DNA of 19,961 nt from CAIVPM01 sp049242885 (GTDB lineage Bacteria; Bacteroidota; Bacteroidia; Chitinophagales; Chitinophagaceae): the NCBI GenBank assembly GCA_049242885.1, contig JBMLOQ010000017.1:1-19961 (forward strand), written 5' to 3'. Positions 1 through 8,179 of this stretch are shown one piece after another (the stretch's first letter is position 1; every line of letters begins with the position of its first letter). The notes under the pieces were generated by a model. It searched no databases and was not told where the DNA came from. It saw nothing but the letters and a program-made list of their open reading frames with translations. A program made the translations under genes and the position numbers.

Positions 1-25
1 GCTGCTTTGCATTTAACAAAGCAGC
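1..25 (-). terminator. Candidate intrinsic terminator of the DUF2723 gene
   Basis: A perfect 9-bp inverted repeat (GCTGCTTTG at 1-9, CAAAGCAGC at 17-25) encloses a 7-nt loop. It lies 27 nt past the stop codon of the minus-strand gene. On the minus strand the T-tract needed for an intrinsic terminator would fall outside the window, so it cannot be verified. The stem may also extend beyond base 1. Confidence 0.45.
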
Positions 26-51
26 CTTAAACTATTAAATTTTCTTAAATA

Positions 52-3000
52 CTATTTGCCTGTATCCTTTGCTGCTGGAGCAATAGGTAAATTGTTCATG
101 GCCTTATAAATATTCTCGGCATTCTCTACTTTTTTAATTGTTTCTTCGGTTTCTTGCAAATCATTTGCCATATTTTCTCCTTTACGAGAATTGCCTAAAC
201 TTTTGTAGTACACTTTTTCCTGATTTAATTCCTTCATCAAAGCGTCTTTTACTTTTTTAGCAAGGGTTAAATGCCCAGCACTATAGCAAGATTCCAAAAA
301 TCTAAGGCTTGAACTATTGTGCATATTTCCTCTACTTACTAACCCATAAGGGAAGTTTGTTTGATTAAGCATACTATCGGCTTTATCCAATGCTTTTTTA
401 GCTTCATCTTTTCTTCCTTCACTAGCTAGGGCTTGAGCCAAATCGGCATAAGCATTTCTTATAGCTAATAAATGACGTCTATTTTCTTCATCAAAAAATA
501 CTCCTGGTTTTTGACAATTTCCAAAAGCAAATTTGCTCATCATTACATCATTCATTCCATCCACGTTTATATTGATGCCAAATTTTTGTTGTATAGATGG
601 GTTTTTAAATGGTACAACTCTATATACCAAACCTTCTTTTCTTAAATACTCATCAAAACCCAATCCTTCTCTTCCACCATAATAACTTGTAAAGCAAATT
701 GGACGTTTCCATTTATTGGCAGCAAGAATACTTAATACAGCTAAATCGTTTTTGTAAATTGCATTCTTATTAATTGTAAACTTAATACTATCTTCAAAAG
801 CTTCTGTTCCTTTAAAACTTTTATCTGCTAAAACCGTTGCTTTATCTACTGGTACATACACATTTTTACTAGGAAAAGTATTAAAGCCATCCTCCCCTCT
901 TGTACCATCCATTTTGGCTGGATCATCGCTACCTACATAATTCTTCAACATGTCGTATAAATCAGCAGCAGAAGTTTCAGGATAAGCTGGATTTGGCTTA
1001 TAAGATACATAGTCTCTTTTGCCTCCACTTATTTGCTCTTCATTAAAAATCACATCAATTGCAGGGCTATTGTTTACTTTGTATCTCATTTGATTGATGT
1101 ACCAGTCTATCCCTAATAAACTAAAATTAATCACTCGAATATCAGGACGAATACCTTCAACTTCCTGAGCATACCAAAGAGGATAAGTATCATTATCTCC
1201 AAAAGAAAACAAAACAGCGTTTTGAGGGCAAGATTCCAAATAGTTTTTAGCTAAATCTCTTGCAATAGTTTTTTCACTACGGTCGTGGTCGTCCCATTCT
1301 TGTTGTGCCATTAATCCAGGAACAGCAACTAAGCAAAGTGAAGCTGCAATTGCTGCACCAGCTGCTCCTTTAACTGCATTTTGCACAAGGTTTATAACAG
1401 CCATTACGCCTAAACCAATCCAAACAGCAAAAGCATAGAAACTTCCAACATAAGCATAATCTCGTTCACGAGGTTGATAACCTGGCTGATTTAAATAAAT
1501 TACAATAGCAAAGCCTGTGAAAAAGAATAACAAGAAATTTACAAAAGCATCCCCACCTTTATGTTTTGCTTGATAAAATAATCCAGCAAAGCCTAATAAA
1601 AACGGCAGCAAATACAATTTGTTATTGGCTTTATTATTTTTTATGGTATCAGGCAATTTACTTTGGTCTCCAAGTAATAAATTGTCGATAAATGATATTC
1701 CACTAATCCAGTTTCCATCTCTTACATTACCATCAAAAACGCCTTGAACATCATTTTGCTTTCCAGCAAAATTCCACATGAAATATCTAAAATACATCCA
1801 ATTAAATTGGTATCCAACAAAGTATTTAAAGTTGTCGACTTGGTTTGGTCTTGCTCCATCCTCATCATCATACTTTAATTCCCCAGTTTGTTTATCTTGA
1901 TACTTATTAATACCTAAATAGTAAGCATAATAATCTGCATGGTTTTGGTCGTTGCTAATATCCCACATACGAGGAAAAGCCATTTTATCTTGTGGTAAGA
2001 AAATATATTTATTATCTGCACCAGCATTTTCATATCCTTTTGCAGTTTTACGATATTTAGTTCCTGTTTCTTTATTTGCAACAGGACGAGCATTAAATTT
2101 TTGTCCGTACAACAAAGGAAAATCACCATATTGTTCCCTGCCAAGGTAGCCAACTAAACTTACAGGATTATCTACATTATACATATCTACCACAGGATCG
2201 GCATTACTACGAATCATTGTAGTTACATAAGTGCTGTACCCAATTAGTACAAATGACACACACCATAAACCTAAACGCATTAACTGCCAATTTTTCTTTG
2301 CAGCAAACTTTAATCCAAACCAAATAGCTCCAGCTAAAACAACAAAGAAAATAGTAAAGCCTGCAAAAAATGGCAAGTGAAAGCTATTTACAAAAACTCT
2401 ATCAAAAGCACCAGCAAATTTTACACTATACTGTATAACAGCCACTTGTGTAAAGCCAGTTACAACACAACCAATGACAAAGAAAATAAACATACCGCCA
2501 TAATATGCTTTCTTGTTTTTAGGGACTATAGATTCAATTAAATATAAAAAACCTATTGCTAAAGCAGCACCTAAAAAGCAAATCCCAGCTAAAGTGCTAC
2601 TGCTTGGGTCAATGCCTTGATCTGCAATATTTGGGTAACGTTCTAAAATTACATTCTTTTCTCCATTGCTTACCATTGTAGCAACTACCATTCCTAATAA
2701 ACCTCCAATAGCAACAACCCAAATAAAATATTTACGAATAGTTTTTAAATCGAAAGTTTGATGCTTACGAATATAATAAACCATTACAATTGCTGGGATT
2801 GCTAATAAATTAAGTAAGTGAACTCCAATACTTAATCCCATAATAAAGAAAATGAACACCAACCATCTATCAGGATGAAAATTTGTATTTAAGCCATTTT
2901 CAAAATCATCAATAGCATTTTCCCATTTAAAAATTGCCCAAAAAACAATTGCAGTAAAAAAACTACTTAGTGCATACACCTCTCCCTCAACTGCACTATA

Positions 3001-3417
3001 CCAAAAACTATCACTAAAGGTATAAGCCAAAGCACCTACAACACCTGCACCTAAAATATTAAATGCTTGGTTGCCAGTAAGATTATCTGTGGTTTTAACA
3101 CCCATAATTTTACGAGCAAAATGGGTAATTGTCCAAAACAAAAATAAAATTGTAAATCCGCTTGCTACTGCACTCATTATGTTTACAGCTTTTGCAGCAT
3201 TTAATGGATTATCTCCAAAAAGGATGATAAAAAATCTTCCTAGCAATACAAATAAAGGTGCCCCAGGTGGGTGTGGAATTTGAAGTTTATAGGCACAGCT
3301 TACAAACTCGCCACAATCCCAAAGGCTTCCACCAGCTTCTGCTGTTAGTATATATACAGTACAAGCAATTGCACAAATTATCCAACCAGTAATGTTGTTT
3401 AACTTTTTAAAATTCAT
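52..3417 (-). CDS. DUF2723 (TMEM260-like) multi-pass membrane protein, probable GT-C glycosyltransferase
   Basis: This 1121-residue protein has an N-terminal multi-pass membrane region (about residues 10-410, with more helices near 600-700) and a soluble C-terminal part from about 705. The family signature follows the first membrane segment: WDCGEF at 33-38 and HPPGAP at 49-54. A second conserved block, YQPRERDYAY, lies around 647-656, and FSFGDNDTYPLWY at about 737-749. The C-terminus around 990-1015 looks like TPR-type helices. Family knowledge: DUF2723 includes human TMEM260, a protein O-mannosyltransferase, so acidic D34/E37 in the first periplasmic loop are plausible GT-C catalytic residues. 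The bacterial function is inferred and not shown here. The gene appears monocistronic: 131 nt separate it from the upstream lytic transglycosylase gene. ATG at 3417 directly precedes the first membrane segment. Family assignment is firm; the reaction is uncertain. Confidence 0.9.
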   Translation of the reverse strand: MNFKKLNNITGWIICAIACTVYILTAEAGGSLWDCGEFVSCAYKLQIPHPPGAPLFVLLGRFFIILFGDNPLNAAKAVNIMSAVASGFTILFLFWTITHFARKIMGVKTTDNLTGNQAFNILGAGVVGALAYTFSDSFWYSAVEGEVYALSSFFTAIVFWAIFKWENAIDDFENGLNTNFHPDRWLVFIFFIMGLSIGVHLLNLLAIPAIVMVYYIRKHQTFDLKTIRKYFIWVVAIGGLLGMVVATMVSNGEKNVILERYPNIADQGIDPSSSTLAGICFLGAALAIGFLYLIESIVPKNKKAYYGGMFIFFVIGCVVTGFTQVAVIQYSVKFAGAFDRVFVNSFHLPFFAGFTIFFVVLAGAIWFGLKFAAKKNWQLMRLGLWCVSFVLIGYSTYVTTMIRSNADPVVDMYNVDNPVSLVGYLGREQYGDFPLLYGQKFNARPVANKETGTKYRKTAKGYENAGADNKYIFLPQDKMAFPRMWDISNDQNHADYYAYYLGINKYQDKQTGELKYDDEDGARPNQVDNFKYFVGYQFNWMYFRYFMWNFAGKQNDVQGVFDGNVRDGNWISGISFIDNLLLGDQSKLPDTIKNNKANNKLYLLPFLLGFAGLFYQAKHKGGDAFVNFLLFFFTGFAIVIYLNQPGYQPRERDYAYVGSFYAFAVWIGLGVMAVINLVQNAVKGAAGAAIAASLCLVAVPGLMAQQEWDDHDRSEKTIARDLAKNYLESCPQNAVLFSFGDNDTYPLWYAQEVEGIRPDIRVINFSLLGIDWYINQMRYKVNNSPAIDVIFNEEQISGGKRDYVSYKPNPAYPETSAADLYDMLKNYVGSDDPAKMDGTRGEDGFNTFPSKNVYVPVDKATVLADKSFKGTEAFEDSIKFTINKNAIYKNDLAVLSILAANKWKRPICFTSYYGGREGLGFDEYLRKEGLVYRVVPFKNPSIQQKFGININVDGMNDVMMSKFAFGNCQKPGVFFDEENRRHLLAIRNAYADLAQALASEGRKDEAKKALDKADSMLNQTNFPYGLVSRGNMHNSSSLRFLESCYSAGHLTLAKKVKDALMKELNQEKVYYKSLGNSRKGENMANDLQETEETIKKVENAENIYKAMNNLPIAPAAKDTGK

Positions 3418-3450
3418 TGATGTTTAGTTTAAAAATGTGGGCGAAAATAA

Positions 3451-3476
3451 CAAAATAAGGAGTTGAAAAAAGCCAA
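3451..3476 (-). promoter_or_regulatory. Possible promoter of the DUF2723 gene
   Basis: On the minus strand, TTG (3476-3474) is followed after 16 nt by TATTTTG (3457-3451). This resembles the Bacteroidota TTG / TAnnTTTG promoter, but the downstream element is one base short of consensus. It would give a leader of roughly 30 nt. Confidence 0.25.
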
Positions 3477-3548
3477 AAGTGAAAAAGTTGAAATAATTTA
3501 TACAAAAATTGCATGTATTTGTTAATAACAAAAAGTTATAAACCATAA

Positions 3549-4604
3549 TTATTTCATTAAAGCCATAAAACTTTGTTGCAAAAGCTCGTTCTTTTTGTTG
3601 AGGAAAAAAGGCAACTTATCTTTTAAAATGTACATATTATAAGTTTTGCCTTCGGCTAATTGCTTTTCAAAATTTGGATTCATTTCGTTGAATGAGGCAA
3701 TATTTATTTGCAAGCTATTACATATAATTATAGCATTATATCTACCATTTATTTCTATTGAGGTATAATTTGAGTCGATAATTTTGGTTTGTTGTTTTGG
3801 CAAAGATTGTTCTTGCAATAGTTTTTTATTTTCACTTGCCGTGTTGGTTGTAAAACCTGCTCCCCCTTCAAAAACATAGTGGGTGGCTATAAATTTTTTA
3901 ACATGATTCCTAGTTTCTTCGAGTACATGATATTGCAAATCCCAAAATTCACGGCTATTACTTTTTCTTATAGCCCCCCTTACTCTTCCTGCACCTCCAT
4001 TATAAGCTGCCACAACTAAAAGCCAATCTCCAAATTCGGCATACAATTCCTTCATTAATTTACAGGCTACATGTGTACTTTTAATAAAGTCTGTTCTTTC
4101 ATCTATTCCATTTCCCATTCTTAATCCAAAACGTTTAGCTTCGTAATCCATAATTTGCCAAGGCCCTACAGCACCTGCCCAACTTACTAAATTGCTTTGT
4201 AAATGACTTTCAATTACGCTCAAATATTTCATTTCAACTGGAATATTGTATTGCCTTAAAATTTGGTCGTACATATTAAAGTAAGGCTTTCCCCATTGCT
4301 TCATTTTTTCTAACTCTTTGCCTTGTTTTTTCACATAATCTTGAACAAAAGATATGGCACGAGGATTTAATTGTGCTTGATAAGGCTTTGTTGAGTCGTA
4401 ACTATTACTTGCAAACAAACTTTTAAATCCTTTTTGCTGTATTGGATTTGGTGTTATTTGAGAAAAAGAAATGAAGGAAATAAATAAAAAGATTAATAAA
4501 AAGAATGCATAAAAACCACCCCTAACCCATCCAAAGGAAGGTAACTTGAACTTTAGATTCAAGACAGCTTCTATAAAAAATTTTAATCCCAAAAAAACTA
4601 ACAT
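3549..4604 (-). CDS. Membrane-anchored or secreted lytic transglycosylase (SLT domain, MltD-like)
   Basis: This is a 351-residue peptidoglycan lytic transglycosylase that cleaves glycan strands in the periplasm. Residues 31-49 form a hydrophobic signal or anchor segment ending near FSQ. The SLT domain spans about 105-235, with the catalytic glutamate E132 in VIESH, then GAVGPWQIM (144-152) and AAYNGG (199-204). Residues about 280-330 look like one degenerate LysM-type domain. ATG at 4604 lies 8 nt after the stop of the alkaline phosphatase gene, so the two are probably co-transcribed. Oddity: the 28-30 residues before the signal segment are unusual, and residues 21-30 (LPSFGWVRGG) read like the translation of a Bacteroidota palindromic repeat. 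No other ATG precedes the signal segment, so the true N-terminus is uncertain. Catalytic domain assignment is firm. Confidence 0.88.
   Translation of the reverse strand: MLVFLGLKFFIEAVLNLKFKLPSFGWVRGGFYAFFLLIFLFISFISFSQITPNPIQQKGFKSLFASNSYDSTKPYQAQLNPRAISFVQDYVKKQGKELEKMKQWGKPYFNMYDQILRQYNIPVEMKYLSVIESHLQSNLVSWAGAVGPWQIMDYEAKRFGLRMGNGIDERTDFIKSTHVACKLMKELYAEFGDWLLVVAAYNGGAGRVRGAIRKSNSREFWDLQYHVLEETRNHVKKFIATHYVFEGGAGFTTNTASENKKLLQEQSLPKQQTKIIDSNYTSIEINGRYNAIIICNSLQINIASFNEMNPNFEKQLAEGKTYNMYILKDKLPFFLNKKNELLQQSFMALMK
4515..4563. repeat. Putative dispersed palindromic repeat inside a reading frame
   Basis: On the plus strand this GC-richer patch reads CCACCCCTAACCCATCC, AAA, then GGAAGG. It forms an imperfect hairpin, CCATCC (4527-4532) against GGAAGG (4536-4541), with one mismatch. 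A perfect 6-bp dyad follows: CTTGAA (4545-4550) with TTCAAG (4558-4563). From memory, stretches of the form CCCCTAACCCCTCC-AAA-GGAGGGG recur between genes in many Bacteroidota. Here the patch is in frame and encodes about residues 15-30 of the lytic transglycosylase. No second copy exists in this window, so its repeat status is inferred by resemblance. Confidence 0.45.
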
Positions 4605-4612
4605 CTTTTCTT

Positions 4613-6277
4613 CTATTTTAACACTTCTTCGATTACTTTACCTACACAACCATTAGGCATTTGTATATTTAATAATGCTGCAAGAGTGGGTGCAATATCT
4701 GTCATATATACTTCTCGAAAAGACTGACCCTTTTTTATTCCAAAGCCATACCAAAGTAATGGGATATGAGCATCGTAAGGATTCCAAACGCTGTGGTCAG
4801 TTCCTTTGCTATTATCTTTAAACCACTGTGGCTGGGGAATAATTTGCAAATGTCCACTTCTTGATGGATAATAGCTTGCTATCAACCTCTCTTTTAATGG
4901 AGAAAAAATATTACTTGATTCTAGTTTTTGCTTATCAATTATTCTATAAATACCTTTTTCTTGTTCAAGATATTTAACGACAGCTTTTTTAACTTGTTCT
5001 ACATCAGCTTTTGCACTATCAATATTTGGAATATTTAAAACTATGTTGTAATAAGTTTGATGAAGAATAACGTTGTTTACATTAAACTCTGCTTTAATTT
5101 TTTCGTTTACACGTTTAAATATGTCTTTGGTGTTTAAATTTCCTGCTGGAATTTTAACAGATTGCATATAGCCAGGCACTTGGGCAGCTCCATGATCTGC
5201 AGTAATAAAAGTAGTATAATTTCCTTTTCCAAATTTGGCATCCAAATAGTCGAAAAAATTGGCTAAACTATTGTCTAATCTTAAATACATATCTTCTGCT
5301 TCTACACTATTTTGCCCAAAGGAATGGCCCATATAATCGGGAGAACTTAAACTCAAAGCCAAAAAATCTGTTACAGCATTATTTCCTAAATTTTCACCTT
5401 CAATTGCAGCTTTTGCCATCATTAATGTATAGTCATTTCCTTGAGGGATGTAGGGCAATTTATAATAATCTTTACCTATGTATTTTGTAAGATCATAAGG
5501 AAAAACAGCTTTGGGAACACCCATCCAATCTGTTCGTTCCCAATCAGCAGTATCATTGGTGCTTTGGGTGTAGGTGTTTAAAGGATATAATGTTTTCCAA
5601 CCTTGAGCATAAAAACTATCTGCTAAATTTCTGTTATTAAAATTCACTACCCAGTTAGGTAGTTGTTGCATATAAAAGGTGCTAGTAATAAATTTACCTT
5701 TCCCTTCATCGTACCAATATGAACCATTACTAGTAAAACCTCCTGGCAAAATGCTACTTCTATCTTTAATACTTACAGCTATGGTTTTACTTTTCATGTT
5801 GGTAGCCAATCTTAACTCATCTGTAATGGTATTAGTTTGCATATTTCTTGGGCTCATTTCTCCATCTTTAGTATCAGTGCCAACAGTTTTTACTGTTTTG
5901 TCTTCTACACAATAAACAGATTTTTTTACTGTTTCGTCCCAAAAATTATTACCTGTTATACCATGAATAGCAGGAACACTGCCTGTGTAAACACAAGCAT
6001 GACCACAAGCTGTAGCTGTTGGCGTATAAGGGATAAACGTGTTTTGGCAATTAAATCCTTCGCTAATTATTCTATTAAATCCATTTGCTGAATACCTATT
6101 TTGATAACGATACAAATAATCCCATCGCATTTGATCTATCATAATACCAACTACAATTTTAGGATACTTTTTTTCGGACACTACAACACTTTTTGGTTTA
6201 ACTAGTTGTACTTTTTTTTGTGCGTTTGCAAATTGTATAAAAAAAGTTAGTACAATAAAAATGGGTAATTTTCTCAT
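4613..6277 (-). CDS. pafA: PafA-type alkaline phosphatase, secreted
   Basis: This 554-residue alkaline phosphatase superfamily enzyme hydrolyses phosphate monoesters in the periplasm. Residues 1-19 are a signal peptide, with predicted cleavage in ANA-Q. All active-site positions known for PafA can be matched with nearly identical spacing. Metal ligands are D48, D314, H318, D361, H362 and H495. The nucleophile is T89 in PTATACGH, and N110 lies 21 residues later, as in PafA T79/N100. The KxR pair K171/R173 (IKDRS) is diagnostic of PafA as opposed to two-residue phosphodiesterase relatives. The gene lies between a Ppx/GppA gene (84 nt upstream) and the lytic transglycosylase gene (8 nt downstream). 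Monoesterase specificity is inferred from the KxR motif. The gene symbol is by family resemblance. Confidence 0.9.
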   Translation of the reverse strand: MRKLPIFIVLTFFIQFANAQKKVQLVKPKSVVVSEKKYPKIVVGIMIDQMRWDYLYRYQNRYSANGFNRIISEGFNCQNTFIPYTPTATACGHACVYTGSVPAIHGITGNNFWDETVKKSVYCVEDKTVKTVGTDTKDGEMSPRNMQTNTITDELRLATNMKSKTIAVSIKDRSSILPGGFTSNGSYWYDEGKGKFITSTFYMQQLPNWVVNFNNRNLADSFYAQGWKTLYPLNTYTQSTNDTADWERTDWMGVPKAVFPYDLTKYIGKDYYKLPYIPQGNDYTLMMAKAAIEGENLGNNAVTDFLALSLSSPDYMGHSFGQNSVEAEDMYLRLDNSLANFFDYLDAKFGKGNYTTFITADHGAAQVPGYMQSVKIPAGNLNTKDIFKRVNEKIKAEFNVNNVILHQTYYNIVLNIPNIDSAKADVEQVKKAVVKYLEQEKGIYRIIDKQKLESSNIFSPLKERLIASYYPSRSGHLQIIPQPQWFKDNSKGTDHSVWNPYDAHIPLLWYGFGIKKGQSFREVYMTDIAPTLAALLNIQMPNGCVGKVIEEVLK

Positions 6278-6292
6278 GTTATAAAAATTTTA

Positions 6293-6299
6293 CAAATTA
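6293..6299 (-). promoter_or_regulatory. Possible -7 element before the alkaline phosphatase gene
   Basis: The minus strand carries TAATTTG 15 nt before the ATG, within the 84-nt gap after the Ppx/GppA gene. It is one base short of the TAnnTTTG consensus, and no well-spaced TTG lies upstream. It suggests that the phosphatase may have its own start in addition to read-through. Confidence 0.25.
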
Positions 6300-6361
6300 A
6301 TTGTTTAATCAATGGATAAGATTTGCTTTAAACTAAAATTAATGAAACCTTAACTACTAGA

Positions 6362-7240
6362 TTATTTTTTTTGGCTATACAATTTTTGAATTAAACCATC
6401 TGCCAAGCCAATTTTGGGCACGTAAATCTCCTGAATATCAGCCCAACGCATAGCATTAATATAAATTTGTAAGGCTGGCACAATTACATCAGCCCTATCT
6501 TCTCTAAACTTGTACAATTTTATTCTTTCAGCAATTGAAAAACTACTAAATTCTTTATGATAATCTTTTAATAAATCTAATTGCAAAGGTTTTCCTTCTT
6601 TCTTTTTACTGATTGAAAAAACTTTATTTATGTTTCCACCACTTCCAATGGCAATAATGGGCAATTTTGTTTTTGTGAACAGCTTTATATAAGTTTTCAT
6701 TTCTTCCCAAATTGGTTCGTTTACTAAACCTTTTAATAATCTTATAGTGCCTATGTTGAAGCTTTTTTTGTATTTCATTACACCTTCATCAAAAAAAGTA
6801 AGCTCAGTGCTTCCTCCACCAACATCTATATATAAATATGCATGCTGTTTATCTAAATTTTCGGCCACATGGTTTTCGTAAATCATGCTAGCTTCTTCAT
6901 CTCCAGTGATAACTTTTATTTCAATACCAGTTTCTAGCTTTACAGTTCTAATTAAATCGTTACTATTTTTTGCATCTCTCATAGCACTAGTAGCACAAGC
7001 AATATGATGCTGTACACCATAAGCTTTAATTAAATGTGCATATGCTTTCATTGTTTCTACTAGCATTTGCTGTTTTGGCTTGGTAATTTCGCCATACTCA
7101 AACACATCAAAACCCAAACGTAATGGTACTCGTATAAGATTAAGTTTGTTAAACTGAATATCATTTTTGTTAGTATCAACAACTTCTGTAATTAACAATC
7201 TAGCGGCATTACTTCCAATATCTATAGCTCCTAAAATCAT
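6362..7240 (-). CDS. Ppx/GppA-family exopolyphosphatase or pppGpp phosphatase
   Basis: This 292-residue cytosolic enzyme has the ASKHA fold and releases phosphate from polyphosphate or from pppGpp. The N-terminal phosphate-binding motif is AIDIGSN (5-11). ATSAMRDA lies at 83-90, the acidic pair in GDEEAS (113-118) probably includes the catalytic glutamate, the second phosphate loop is DVGGGSTE (139-146), and GSGGN is at 199-203. The length covers only the two core domains. The extra C-terminal domains of the roughly 500-residue E. coli Ppx and GppA are absent, as in other short Ppx proteins. It starts 43 nt after the enoyl-CoA hydratase stop and is followed by the alkaline phosphatase gene, forming a small phosphate-related group. 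Which of the two substrates it prefers cannot be told from sequence. Confidence 0.88.
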   Translation of the reverse strand: MILGAIDIGSNAARLLITEVVDTNKNDIQFNKLNLIRVPLRLGFDVFEYGEITKPKQQMLVETMKAYAHLIKAYGVQHHIACATSAMRDAKNSNDLIRTVKLETGIEIKVITGDEEASMIYENHVAENLDKQHAYLYIDVGGGSTELTFFDEGVMKYKKSFNIGTIRLLKGLVNEPIWEEMKTYIKLFTKTKLPIIAIGSGGNINKVFSISKKKEGKPLQLDLLKDYHKEFSSFSIAERIKLYKFREDRADVIVPALQIYINAMRWADIQEIYVPKIGLADGLIQKLYSQKK

Positions 7241-7283
7241 TATTATAACTCAATTTTTCTATCAGTACATAAATTAATTTCCA

Positions 7284-8060
7284 TTATTCTCCAATAAAAT
7301 TGGCTTTTCGTTTTTCTAAAAATGCAGTTGTGCCTTCAAGCATATCTTTAGTTGTAAAACATTCGCCAAACAAAGTAATTTCTTTCTCAAATCCATTTTC
7401 AACTTCGTTAAAAACAGCATTGGCAGATGCAATGCAATTACCTACTGCAATCGGAGCTTTAGTATTTACAATATTTAAAATATCAATAGCTTTTTGTAAT
7501 AATCCATCTTGCTCTACTACATAGTTTACTAAACCATACTGCAATGCAGTTGAAGCGTCTATCATATTGGCACTTATTAGCAACTCAATTGCCCTTCCTT
7601 TGCCTATGAGTTGTACCAATCGTTGTGTACCCCCATAACCAGGAATTAATCCTAGGTTAACTTCTGGCTGCCCGAATTTGGCATTGCTACTAGCAATTCT
7701 AAAATGACAACTCATAGCTAACTCACATCCACCACCTAAAGCAAATCCATTTACACAAGCTATTATTGGTTTTTTACAATTTTCAATTTTAAAAAAAACA
7801 TCTTGCCCACGCTTAGCCAATTGCATAGCTTCATCTTTTGTAAGATTTCCAAATTCAGTAATATCGGCACCAGCTACAAAAGCTTTTGACCCAGCACCAA
7901 TAATTATGGCACTTTTAATACTTGAAGATTGTTCAATTTCATCGACAATGTTGTTTAAATCGTTAAAAACATCTTTGTTGAGAGCATTTAACTTATCTGG
8001 TCTGTTAATTGTAACGATTAAAATACTATTTTGGAGTTCTGTTAAAAGTGTAGAATACAT
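7284..8060 (-). CDS. Enoyl-CoA hydratase / crotonase family
   Basis: This 258-residue crotonase-fold enzyme most likely adds water to 2-enoyl-CoA in beta-oxidation or a related acyl-CoA pathway. The N-terminus has TINRPDKLNALN (17-28). The oxyanion-hole loop is FVAGADI (61-67), the second loop is ALGGGCE (107-113), and IPGYGGTQR is at 139-147. Both catalytic glutamates are present, E113 and E133, 20 residues apart as in rat mitochondrial hydratase (E144/E164). The start was placed at ATG 8060. The open frame continues upstream to 8216, but those 52 codons match nothing in the family, are lysine- and tyrosine-rich, and would overlap the divergent ribonuclease Z gene. It is the first gene of a minus-strand run towards the Ppx/GppA gene. 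The exact acyl substrate is unknown. Confidence 0.9.
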   Translation of the reverse strand: MYSTLLTELQNSILIVTINRPDKLNALNKDVFNDLNNIVDEIEQSSSIKSAIIIGAGSKAFVAGADITEFGNLTKDEAMQLAKRGQDVFFKIENCKKPIIACVNGFALGGGCELAMSCHFRIASSNAKFGQPEVNLGLIPGYGGTQRLVQLIGKGRAIELLISANMIDASTALQYGLVNYVVEQDGLLQKAIDILNIVNTKAPIAVGNCIASANAVFNEVENGFEKEITLFGECFTTKDMLEGTTAFLEKRKANFIGE

Positions 8061-8179
8061 AATTTTTTTTGGGCGTGAAGATAAAGTTTTAGGCGTCGTT
8101 TTTAGATAGTAAATAATCTTATAAAAAGAAAATTCCTTTGTTTTAGTTTTTTTACTTAATTTGATAAAATAATTTTTAC
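8061..8179. promoter_or_regulatory. Divergent promoter region, enoyl-CoA hydratase / ribonuclease Z
   Basis: These 119 AT-rich bases lie between two divergent starts. For ribonuclease Z, TTG (8138-8140) is followed after 16 nt by TAATTTG (8157-8163), 16 nt before ATG 8180. It resembles a Bacteroidota promoter with a -7 element one base short. I see no convincing promoter for the minus-strand gene. Confidence 0.35.

Noticed and set aside
3518..3532. Dyad TTTGTTA-A-TAACAAA after the lytic transglycosylase gene, considered as a terminator.
   Set aside because: The stem is almost entirely A/T with a one-base loop and no T-run on the needed side, so it is too weak.
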